Below are positions 10,691-19,497 of a DNA stretch of 64,000 bases, piece by piece (the first letter of the stretch is position 1; every line of letters starts with the position of its first letter). The translations under genes were made by a program, and so were the position numbers. Under the pieces are notes generated by a model that made no database searches, was not told where the DNA came from, and saw only the letters and a list, made by a program, of their open reading frames with translations. The stretch is from Metaphire vulgaris (Eukaryota > Annelida > Clitellata > Crassiclitellata > Megascolecidae): the NCBI GenBank assembly GCA_018105865.1, contig JACLAT010000043.1, positions 434,001 to 498,000 of the forward strand. Direction: 5' to 3'.

Positions 10691-10809
10691 TGTGTGAAAA
10701 ATAAATCTTCTTCTTCTTCTTCTTCTTCTTCTTCTTCTTCTTCTTCTTCTCCTCCTCCTCCTTCTTCTTCTTCTTCTTCTTCTTCTTCTTCTTCTTCTTC
10801 TTCTTCTAG
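10691..10809. repeat. (TTC)n tract, the 3' tail of a minus-strand LINE
   Basis: About 115 bp of TTC units with a central TCC block. Without the hAT element at 10820-11600, the tract directly follows the 3' end of the minus-strand LINE at 11.6-12.0 kb, so it is best read as that LINE's (GAA)n tail. The serine-rich plus-strand frame across it is an artefact. Confidence 0.8.
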
Positions 10810-10819
10810 TACTTGCAGT

Positions 10820-11600
10820 TAGGGTTGTAACTTTTCCGGAAAAGTAGAATGGCCGGAAATATTCCGGAAATTTCCGGAAATATTCCGGAAATTTCCGGAA
10901 CAGTTATAAAAGCCTTCAAAACTTCTCTTTTTTAGAGGTAAACAGACAGCAGTGGACAAAATTAATTACCGCAGGTCCCACAGCTAAGAAAACGAAGTTT
11001 TATTATATATTTTTGGCACATAGGAGGGAAATTGGTCTAAAACGGGTTCTCCGATATTTTAGCGAGATCTCGCCAATTTAAGTATTCTACTTGCTGCTCA
11101 AGGAACCAGCTTCACCTTATGAATATTCACGGTTGTGTCGCATCGAGTGCTGGCGAGAGTGTGAGACTATGGGTAAAAACCGTAAAATAAACAAGTGTTT
11201 AGTTTTGTTTTGTGACAATTCGTTAATTTTTCGCATAACATCGAGATTTATTATAGTCTTAACAAATCAGACAGCAAAACGGTGTCGCGTACTCTGGTAA
11301 CTGGTTCTCTGCGACTTCCGACTCAGACATTATATAGCGCTACCATACTGACAGTTGTTAACTTGTTAACAAATGCCCAACAAATGAATAGTTATAAATA
11401 GCAATAATGATAAAAGATAATAATAGATATCAGTAATAGTAATCAATAGTAATAAATACTAATAATAAACAGTAATAATAATTATAATAAATAACAATAA
11501 TAATCAACTTTTCTTTTCCGGAAAAGTACCTCAGATATTTCCGGAAATTTCCGGAAATTTCCAGAGGAAATTTTCGGAAATTTCCTAACTCACATCCCTA
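10820..11600. mobile_element. Non-autonomous hAT element, TSD CTTGCAGT
   Basis: The ends TAGGGTTGTAACT and (inverted) TAGGGATGTGAGT are bounded by a perfect 8-bp duplication CTTGCAGT (10812-10819, 11601-11608). Both subterminal regions carry clusters of the palindrome TTTCCGGAAA (about seven units left, five right), a plausible transposase-binding array. No transposase frame remains. It interrupts the 3' tail of the adjacent LINE. Confidence 0.9.
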
Positions 11601-11608
11601 CTTGCAGT

Positions 11609-12045
11609 GTCGTCTGATATGATGGATACTTGATATGGGAAGGTGGCGACTTGTTTAAAAGCAACTATAAAAACACTTAAGTCCGAAGCGACAGTTTGCA
11701 GTAAGTTGTTCCAAACAGACGGAGCAGCGTTGGTGAAGGAACGGTCAGTGAGCGAACGGCGAATGCGCCGTTGTAGAAGAAGTTTGTTAGAACCTCGCGA
11801 TCTCAGTAGTCGAGGCAGTTCCTGAAGTTGGATGACGTCTGCCATGCAGGTAGCTGGGCTGTTGTTTGTTAACGTCTTAAAATGACTAGCGCGATCTTGT
11901 ACTGAATGCGGTCCGGTAGCCAATGGAGACGAGCAAGGATCGGTGTCATGAGTTCTGTTCTGCTCACCTTAAAAATGGTCCTATCCAGTGAGTTCTGCAC
12001 CCGCTGCAGTTTTTGTAAGTTTTATCCCGAGGCACATGAAAGGTA
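11609..12045 (-). mobile_element. CR1/L2-type LINE 3' end
   Basis: Minus strand reads KLQRVQNSLDRTIFKVSR, then ELMTPILARLHWLP, HFKTLTNNSPATCMADVI and DRSFTNAAPSVWNNLLQTV, ending in FPYQVSIISDDTAS. The R.F..AAPS.WN.L block typifies the C-terminus of CR1/L2/Rex1-group LINEs. It is 5'-truncated and has small indels. Its GAA tail is displaced by the hAT insertion. Confidence 0.75.
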
Positions 12046-12048
12046 CCT

Positions 12049-12180
12049 GGAACATAGCCAGGTTTTAGCACCAGAGGGAGCGGCCAGGACATTAAAAAGG
12101 CGCCATCTTTTCAAACCACATCAAAAGACACAGCCACATCGATTTTTCCCCAGACAGCTCAACAAAGGTCTTCGTGATCG
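12049..12180. mobile_element. hAT-family end fragment
   Basis: ATAGCCAGGTTTTAGCACC followed by AGAGGGAGCGGCC matches, inverted, the right end of the hAT element at 49857-50136. The partner end was not found here. Confidence 0.4.
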
Positions 12181-12439
12181 ACAGTCCTGTGGTTTGTTTT
12201 TGCTTGATCTCCTCTGCAATTCTTTATTTTAATTTTAATTTCATTACATTTTCTTTCCAACAAAAGAAATGGACGCCACTTTCTACAAAAATTCCCAGGA
12301 GAGTGGCCGCTACCTCTACATCCGCCGTACCTGTCACTAAACAGAGGCCAACAAAAGCCATGGAAAGGTTGGATATACATACTGTATAATAAGACATCCT
12401 TGGGCATGCAGAAGGAAAAAATCGCCAGGGACAGAACTG

Positions 12440-13371
12440 CAGAGATTGACAATGGTCCATTTGATTTTTTAGAACCCAACCCAACCCGACCCATCAAATC
12501 TCCAACCCAACCCAACCCATGCGGTAATTGCAAGTATTCACCCAACCCAACCCAACCAAGCTTCAAGTAAACAAGAAAATCATTTTAAAAATTACCTCTC
12601 AGGTGTCGCTGTTTATTTTCCGCCATTATAATTATCAGTGACGTGCAAAGGAAGGTTGACGTCCGAATTATGATTTGTGCCTATACTCTCTAAAATTCAA
12701 CTTCAAATGTTGAAAGACTAACGAATAAGGAAATCGAGAGCCATTATAGCATCTGCTTAGCAAGTTTGCACGCAATAACTCATAAATGTTATTGTAGGCA
12801 ATAAAGGGATTAAGATGGATTTAAAATGGATGGTTCAAAGAACGTCACCTTCATTCATCAATTTTGATTCTTGATTCCAATGCTTTGAATCATTTACTAA
12901 CAAGCGGTCTTATGCAAACATCTCGTGGCTGCGGATTAACATCTATCTATAGGCATATGACGCTGCACAATATCGAGAACGCAACGGGGGCCACAACGGC
13001 GAGGAGGGTTTTGTGTATCAAAGGAGATATGACTTTATTGCTTTATTATATAGGCACAATTGTCTTTGGATCAATAGAACCAGGGACTTAAGACAGTCCT
13101 GAATATAACCCCCACCCCCCAATCGCTTAACTAATAGACGACATAAGCCAGTGTTGCCAGCGACAGTTCGGCAACAATTTGTCAGGTGAAAATTCGGAAA
13201 ACGGTAACCATTTTTATAACCAATATATGGTGTGTGCACTGTGCCACGTGCAAGTCAGAGTTTTGCAACCAAACCCAACCCAACCCACCACAATTGTTCA
13301 AATTTATGACCCAACCCAATCCAACCCACCCTACCCTATCCATGGGTTAACCCAACCCATGTCCATCTCTG
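12440..13371. mobile_element. Non-autonomous hAT element, TSD CAGAACTG
   Basis: The inverted ends CAGAGATTGACAATGG and CAGAGATGGACATGGG are flanked by a perfect 8-bp repeat CAGAACTG (12432-12439, 13372-13379). The subterminal regions are packed with CCCAACCC units on the same strand (12475-12555 and 13262-13360). No transposase is present. A relative with the same subterminal repeats lies at 18.4-19.25 kb. Confidence 0.9.
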
Positions 13372-13465
13372 CAGAACTGTATCCAATCATTTCAACCTCA
13401 TCGTCATCCGATGGATGACGAACGGGGACGAAGAAGATATTTTTGAATAATGAGCAATAACTTAC

Positions 13466-13816
13466 TTTTAAATAACTGCCTTGCTTTAGTGACGTCACTT
13501 TTCACCGAAAGAACCTTGATCTTTATATTATAAATCAGCAAGTTAAAGAGTTCTTCGAGGACATCTTTTATCTTCAAGTCATCAATAATTTTGCACAGAC
13601 GATCCAATTCGTCTTCTCTTCTGCACCATGAGTAAAGAACAAGGCTTTGGCCACGTCTAATAGCAATAATATTCAACTGCGTTGCAGCCAGAAGACGGCT
13701 TGATTGTTCTTGTGTTACATTCTCTTGCACAAGCAAATCTGTCAATGCGTTGACGATTCGCGTTTCTGTTTCGTCTAGGTTGTCGCTCTCCAGTGTTACG
13801 TGAACTGGCACAAGAG
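13466..13816 (-). CDS. TRADD-N-like domain exon of the CARD gene
   Basis: An exon with acceptor GCTTGCTTTTCTAG before 13816 and a consensus donor AAAA/GTAAGT after 13466, phase 1 at both ends. It encodes 116 residues. After VPVHVTLESDNLDETETRIV come ALTDLLVQENVTQEQSSRLL and AATQLNIIAIRRGQSLVLYS, then WCRREDELDRLCKIID and VLEELFNLL. The core (I..IR.GS..L...C...EL..L......L...LE.LF..L) matches my recollection of TRADD-N domains, which occur with death-fold domains in invertebrate immune proteins. It joins in frame to the CARD exon at 15646 (ENGG-A-LVPV). The next exon is not certain; the CARD-like exon at 2545 is phase-compatible. Confidence 0.6.
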
Positions 13817-13881
13817 CTAGAAAAGCAAGCGGTAAAATATACAGTAGTATGGCTACATACATACTGTTCTACCTGATAATA

Positions 13882-14060
13882 TCATTCATTGATGAACATT
13901 ACAAAGCTAAATAGGAGCAAGATACGTATTTCATCATCAATGCATTTGTAACACTGGTTAACAAGGTTTTTTCTTTTCTCTGCTAATTTCTGGTGTACCT
14001 TGTTGACCAATCTAATAAGAGGGAGATTTGATTTGGTTAGAAGTGAACACTTTATAGTTA
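13882..14060 (-). other. Helical open frame, exon status doubtful
   Basis: Minus-strand frame with SNLPLIRLVNKVHQKLAEKR and NLVNQCYKCIDDEIRILLL. It is predicted helical and lies just upstream of the TRADD-N-like exon, but no acceptor/donor pair gives the phase 1-1 pattern of its neighbours. Recorded as an unsupported candidate. Confidence 0.2.
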
Positions 14061-14114
14061 AGTAAATAAAGCTGTACAAAGAAACGCTGATCTTAAGGTA
14101 TGATATATGATATG

Positions 14115-15640
14115 ATATGAAAGTTAATTTCTAGGCGCACTTAGAGACAAATGCGCCTCTGCTACAGAAATAACCATGTCTTCAATCTAGTTAGAAACAC
14201 CGTCCTGGAGATGGTAACATCTCTTAGTTCTGGCGGGAGGGAGTTCCAGAGATTCGGTCCGATTGCCCTGAATGACCTATCACCCATTTTGCTCCGTGTG
14301 CAGTGGGTATCTAGCAATTTCGTATCGTCGACCGGCTGCCCTGCGAACATGACGTAGGAGTTTGCAGTTCTTGGCAAGGTATCCTGGTGCCACTCCCCGA
14401 AGATATTTGTCGACCAGCGAGATGATCTTGAAAATGCTTCTCTGGCTGACTGGGATCCAGTGTAGTTGATTTAGTACTGGGGTGGTGTGATTTATTTTTC
14501 CTGTACCAGTTTTGAGGCGAGCGACTGATTTCTGGACGACCTGGAGTCTGCGAATCAGTGTGTCCGGAGCCAAGACCAGCAGGCTGTTACAACAGTGGCT
14601 ACTGGTGACGATGTCGCTGGGTTGCGCAACCCCCAGCTCAACCCCCAATTTTTCGCTGCAATTTGTCAATAGCAATAATAATTTCATATGGAATTTTGTT
14701 TGGTGCAGAAAATCAAGTATTTCCGATCAGGTAAATTAATAGGTTTGAGTGTTTAACTGCGCTTCGACTGCAGTGTGCTGTGAGCTATTTGTGTTGCGGT
14801 TGCAGACGGACTGCGACACAAGTAGAATTTCCATGCCGAGTATATACTACATAGGCCGTAATGGAGCATTACAGAAGTGGGCGTGGCTTGTGTCGCTCTT
14901 CAGCTGCAACCGGGGCTGTTGCAATACACACCAGAGCCGAACTATAAATAGCTTGGCTCTGCACACCCTCGCCGAGGCTTAGCGGGGATCCCGATACACA
15001 GGCTGAATACCGAGTAACTCTATGCGGGGAGGGGGTGTTGGCGCGTTGCTAGCATCACAGCATGCCTTAACTGGCTCTGTCCTTTACTTTCGACGTCCAT
15101 TATTATATATTCTTAAATTTTTTAAAATGATTCATGATTTTTTGTATTAAATAGGCCTATACAGTATAGTTTCGACTGTTACCTAACAGAGCTTAAGCTA
15201 GCTAGAATAATAAAGAATAATTATATTCGTGCTGAGGCAATATCCTCCGGAAAACAATCACTATCCACATAATAGGACCACATTGGAACCGAAGTTTCCC
15301 AGCCTAATTTTAAGGGTGAACTTTTTCTCACTAACATTGCAACCCCCACTTCTTATAGCCACCGGCCGCCACTGTGTTACAATAGTCCATTCTGGAACTG
15401 ATCATGGCATGTACAGGTGTATTTCCTGCCTCAGAGGTCAGAGAGCCTGTTACCAAGCGAATTTGCTTCAGCTCGTATAGGCAACTAGTAGCTGTTTTCG
15501 CTGCATGCTGAGCGAAAGATAGACTCTCGTCAAGCATGACTCCCAGATTCCTTACAACGTTGGACCGGAGAATTTATACAGGACCGATAATTATCTTATT
15601 GAGCGTCGTCTTGGCTACCTGTGCTTTACTGTAGAGACTA
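14115..15640 (-). mobile_element. CR1/L2-type LINE 3' half, interrupted by a hAT element
   Basis: Minus strand reads MLDESLSFAQHAAKTATSCL, then MISSRMDYCNT, is broken by the insertion at 14593-15374, and resumes at SLLVLAPDTLIRRLQVVQKS, then LNQLHWIPVSQRSIFKIISL, with DRSFRAIGPNLWNSLPPELR at the end. Deleting the insertion plus one target copy restores MDYCNSLLVLAP in frame. The 3' tail is an (ATATC)-like repeat at about 14098-14118. It lies in the intron between the second CARD exon and the TRADD-N-like exon. Confidence 0.85.
14593..15374. mobile_element. Non-autonomous hAT element, TSD TGTTACAA
   Basis: The ends CAGTGGCTACTGGTG and (inverted) CAGTGGCGGCCGGTG are flanked by a perfect 8-bp repeat TGTTACAA (14585-14592, 15375-15382). 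Inside each end there is a GGGGGTTG/CAACCCCC block. It has no coding capacity. The target is inside the LINE codons for YCNS. Confidence 0.92.
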
Positions 15641-15645
15641 TTTAC

Positions 15646-15951
15646 CTCCACCATTCTCCAGAATGTCCGCAATATGCGCTTGATGTGATTCCTTGAGACA
15701 TTTTATCAGAGTTAAATAGGACGCCCTGCTTAATCGTCTTATCATTCCGAGTAACGCTTCATTCCGAGCTTGATCAGAAGTCCTCGAACTGATAAAATTT
15801 CTTTGTTTTACATTGATCACCTGTTTAGAACAGAGTTTGTGAAGGAGTTCGCAGGTATCAAGAATTTCGGCCAGCAGTTCCTCGTTATCATTTAGAATTT
15901 CGTGTTCTCTTTCAGTCAGTGGCCAATCCAGTCCAAACTCTGATCTATATA
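15646..15951 (-). CDS. Second CARD exon of the death-fold gene
   Basis: An exon with acceptor GATTTTTTCAG before 15951 and donor GGAG/GTAAAT after 15646, phase 1 at both ends. It encodes about 101 residues: SEFGLDWPLTEREHEILNDN, then ELLAEILDTCELLHKLCSKQ, VINVKQRNFISSRTSDQARN, EALLGMIRRLSRASYLTLIK and CLKESHQAHIADILENGG. The helix pattern and the closing L-x-x-L-x-x-S-x-Q-x-H-I-A-D-I-L segment are typical of a CARD, a homotypic adaptor domain in apoptosis and innate immune signalling. It joins in frame to the first CARD exon (17225) and to the TRADD-N-like exon (13816). It could belong to an adaptor or to the N-terminus of a larger sensor. Confidence 0.78.
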
Positions 15952-16072
15952 CTGAAAAAATCAGAATGATTTAATTGAATTAAATTTATTTCCAAAGATG
16001 ATGATGATCATCAGCATCATTAGATTCCGGTTAATTAAGAATCGCATAAACGATAGCAACGGAGTGTCTCAA

Positions 16073-16130
16073 TGACTCAGTTGGTAGAGTGTCGGCGCCT
16101 TGAAGAACCGTCAAAGTGGATTCGATTAAT
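16073..16130 (+). repeat. tRNA-like (SINE-head) fragment
   Basis: TGACTCAGTTGGTAGAG (A-box like) and, 29 bp on, GGATTCGATTAA (B-box like) give the spacing of a pol III internal promoter. The flanks do not fold into a proper acceptor stem, so it is a degraded tRNA-derived sequence rather than a tRNA gene. Confidence 0.45.
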
Positions 16131-16200
16131 TATCGATACTGCTTGAGTCGAGTACCTAATGCTGACGACCTGATGTCAATTGCATTATTATCGAAGTACC

Positions 16201-17132
16201 CAGTGTTGTGCGTTACTGCGTTACTGTAACGCGTTACTGTAATTAATTACTTTTTTAAAGTAGTTAATTACTGTAATTAATTACTTTTTTTGGAAAAGTA
16301 ACGCGTTACAGTAACGGATTACTTTCAAGGGGTAACGGTAACGCAAAGTAACGCTAATAAAAGCGTTACTCCAATACCGACGGACAACGCACGCATACAC
16401 CTTATACAATTTTTCATAGTCATTTTACAAATTATATAGCTAGATTTGATATTAATTACCGTCACTTTGGCAGTTGGCCAAGGTTGGCCAGTCTAGCTAT
16501 TTTTATAAGCTCTACTATGTCTATGAAATGGCTCAGATTCATAGAGGTCATTCATAGAATTTACAATGGCTGCCTCGTCCTTGTCGTCGTCCTTGGAGGG
16601 TCGGTCCTCGTCCTTGTCCTTCGGAGGTCTGTCTTTCTCTTTATCCTCGTCCTTGGCTTGTCACTCCTTGTTAACATCACTGGTATATGGCCTATAAATC
16701 TTATTGAAATCACTAAACACGCGGCCAAGATATTAAATGTTAAACATCGGTCCACCTTTTACTTTTACACTCTGTAGATTCCTGTGAAACGATTTGCCTA
16801 TATCAATAACAGAACAGTGACTGAATATTGAGTAAATCTAAATATTTTCTGTAATGAATGTACTTTGGTTTTTAAATTCAATTTTATGTCAGATTTTGTT
16901 GGTACAATGTTTTTTCCATCCATTATAGATGCAATGAAGCCATCAGCCATAACTCTGCTGTGTTTATTTGAAGTAATCCTTAAAAGTAGTTAATTACTTT
17001 GACGAAGTAATATAATCAGTAATAGATTACTTTTGTGATGTGAGTAATTAATTACTGTAATAGATTACTTTTGATGCTAAGTAATCAGTAATCAGTAACT
17101 AACTACTTTTGAAAAGTAACGGCACAACACTG
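16201..17132. mobile_element. Non-autonomous hAT element, TSD GAAGTACC
   Basis: The ends CAGTGTTGTGCGTTACT and (inverted) CAGTGTTGTGCCGTTACT are flanked by a perfect 8-bp repeat GAAGTACC (16193-16200, 17133-17140). Both subterminal regions repeat TTACTGTAAC / TAATTAATTACTTTTT words. It occupies most of the intron between the two CARD exons. An end fragment of the 5.09-kb hAT family is nested at 16590-16682. Confidence 0.92.
16590..16682 (-). mobile_element. End fragment of the GGACAAGG hAT family
   Basis: Inverted relative to 5091: it ends CTTGTTAACATCACTG and carries TCGTCCTTG words, matching the left end and subterminal repeats of the element at 5091-6998. The other end is missing, so it is a broken or partial copy inside the element at 16201. 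Confidence 0.6.
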
Positions 17133-17224
17133 GAAGTACCCAATTCGCCTTTTAAATTTGTATTTAAATAAGTTATGTATGCATTCCTATTAATAAATGC
17201 CAAAGAGATCAAGATATTTCCTAC

Positions 17225-17471
17225 CGCCATTGCTGTTAATGTAGTTTACCAGATGAGTTTGGAAAGATTCTGACAATGCTTTCATCAAATCCTGCTGTTT
17301 TCCGCTTTGCAAAATGAAATCTAAAATCATTTCATTCTTTTCTTCTCTCGCCACTGCATAACGAATTTTCTCAACTTGTCTGTGCGACAAAGCTCGCATT
17401 TTCAACAGTTTCTCTGGAAGTCCAAATTCTGATTCCATGATCTCAACGAGTTTGTCTCTCTGACTTTCCAT
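17225..17471 (-). CDS. First CARD exon, probable start of the death-fold gene
   Basis: It begins at ATG 17471 in a favourable context (AGGATGG). The exon runs to a donor GGCG/GTAGGA after 17225, phase 1. It encodes 82 residues: MESQRDKLVEIMESEFGLPE, then KLLKMRALSHRQVEKIRYAV, AREEKNEMILDFILQSGKQQ and DLMKALSESFQTHLVNYIN. The pattern (LL..ALS..QVEKIR.......IL.FIL..G...DLM.AL....Q.HLV.YI) is a good CARD. The gene reads CARD - CARD - TRADD-N-like. Only about 60 bp separate the start from the hAT element at 17535-18001, so that element probably lies in the 5' UTR, first intron or promoter. An upstream acceptor TTTCCAG would allow a non-coding first exon. Confidence 0.75.
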
Positions 17472-17534
17472 CCTCTGGAAAGCTTAATCAGCCTCTGCAT
17501 CAAAATTCAAACCCAATCAAATTACTATGGCTAC

Positions 17535-18001
17535 CATGGGCGTAGCCAGAGGAGGTGCAAGGGGTGTAATTGCACCCCCAAGATGTCAAGTGTTAAAAAA
17601 TTTGATGTCATTATTTGAGCACTAGCATTGCAATATACAATGCAATTCTTACTTTTCTACCTTTTTTAGCATTATTTTGTTAACGGTATTTGTTAACATA
17701 AACATAATCGCCCATCGTATCGTTATCTTTTTTCACAGGTAAATACGTATTGACGAATAAAATATCTCTTTGTTCAAGTTTCTTTTGCATTGAGGCCAGT
17801 GATGCTGAGATGCAATGCTGTCCAGTAAGAGACTCAGAATGCGCTTCAGTATCAGTGCCAGTGGTCAGAGGCTACTGATTTAGCATTAGCACGTCGACGC
17901 TGCTTTGGCCTTTTGTTCACGTTTTACTACAGAATACTCACTGTCCATTATTTTAAATATAAGAATTACACCCCCAAGACAAATTCCTAGCTACGCCACT
18001 G
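17535..18001. mobile_element. Non-autonomous hAT element, TSD ATGGCTAC
   Basis: Left end CATGGGCGTAGCCAG, right end (inverted) CAGTGGCGTAGCTAGG, flanked by a perfect 8-bp repeat ATGGCTAC (17527-17534, 18002-18009). It shares the CAGTGGCGTAGC terminus with the copies at 26937 and 49857. It has GGGGGTGTAATT blocks inside each end and no transposase. Confidence 0.92.
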
Positions 18002-18009
18002 ATGGCTAC

Positions 18010-18391
18010 TCGTCTAGTTCGGCTAAAACAAAGGTCATGCCAGTAACGTAAATCTAGACAAGTCTATTCAAAGTACCCGATAGATCTAAGTTCAAAAGGT
18101 CTACGTTAAAGTCCTCCCTACGTTAATCCAAGATGACATCTAAGTTTTCTACCGTTTTCGTTCCGTCGTCTCTTAGTTGGCTGCGTAATTCGTGATGACT
18201 TTCTAGAAACATATTTCATCGAATTGTCAACAGTTGACTGATATATTTACTCTGTCGCTTCTTAATTATCGGACATGGCCATGATGCGTCAGCCAGAGAT
18301 TGTATAGTCCATTAATGCATGACTTTTCAAAACTCGGGGAAACTCTCAGGGAAAACGGCTCTTGTCCATCCCGAGTGGTCACCCCTTATGC
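18010..18391. other. No recognisable feature
   Basis: No coding pattern or repeat end could be identified here. As it lies just upstream of the CARD gene it may hold its promoter, but no clear TATA box was seen. Confidence 0.4.
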
Positions 18392-18399
18392 CAACCAAT

Positions 18400-19248
18400 C
18401 GGTCTTCTCTTCAACCCAGAGTTGTCCACGGGTCGGTTTTCTGAACCCAACCCAACCCACCAACTTCCCAACCCAAACCATATTAAATTCCTGTCTGTTG
18501 ATCCAACCCAACCCAACCCGATGAAAAGATGAAAGTACAATCGCACGTTTAAGAGCAAACATAAATTCAAGCGCATAAGCAGTTTATATAGAGTCGTTAC
18601 TGCAACAATCCTGTATGCCATCCTCAAAGGACGATTTCAATTCTATCCACTTTAGCTGTCGACAGCAGCGATCTAGCATCTGTAAAAGTCTTTCCTACAG
18701 ATGAAAAGTCACGCTCTGACTGCTCCGAGCTGGCAGATATGAATATTACAGTGTTACCATACTAGTTTCTAAAAGTCTAACCTCTCATATGAAGTTCGAC
18801 ATCACTTGCCAGTGCCATTCTCGGGTGTAGCATATAACGTACTGAATTTTAGCGTCGAACAACGTGAAAGCATCTTTCTATTTTGCCTATTGCCAACTAG
18901 TTGTGACCGGTTTAAGAAATAGCTCAGACAAATAAAATAATAACAGCCAAATCTGTTTATCCGTCTACGTGATTTTATCAATCTGAATTGCTATGGTCCG
19001 ATATATACAGATTACTGAATGTGTTGCCAACGATAGAATCTGGGTTAATGTACAAGGTGCCAATACTATGTGACACAATACAACAATTATATTATATGGC
19101 CACTGTCAAAGCAGAGGACCTAAACAGAAATCTATGTTTAACGTGCTTAACAGGTATAGACTCACTACCCATTGATTTTTTAAAAATCTGGACCCTCCCC
19201 AACCTAATTCAACCCATGGGTTAACCCAACCCATCGACAACTCGGCTG
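18400..19248. mobile_element. Probable hAT element related to 12440-13371, TSD CAACCAAT
   Basis: It shares the CCCAACCC-rich subterminal regions of the 12.4-kb element (18430-18525 and 19190-19235). A perfect 8-bp repeat CAACCAAT (18392-18399, 19249-19256) brackets it. The inverted match is GAGTTGTCCACGGGT to GAGTTGTCGATGGGT. On the left the match starts about 20 bp inside the duplication, so the outer left end is altered or the bracket is slightly wrong. Confidence 0.6.
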
Positions 19249-19497
19249 CAACCAATTTTGAATCCATTTAGGAATATCCCCCTCGTATTCCACAGGACTT
19301 CAGCTTGGCAGGCTTATGTGGGGCACACTCTCAAGAGCTTTTGCAAAATCTCAATATATTATATTATAATGCCTTGGCCTCATCCAGACAAATGAATAAT
19401 ATGAATTGTAGTTATTTTATCAGGAACCACATCTAATATATTATTCATAGCTTAAAATCAATCTTCTTCTTTCTTCTTTCTTTCCTTCCGTCTTTCC

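Noticed and set aside
10451..10822. Serine-rich plus-strand frame
   Set aside because: Translation of the TTC/TCC tract.
16073..16130. Functional tRNA gene
   Set aside because: Only A- and B-box-like segments are present; no acceptor stem or anticodon arm could be folded.
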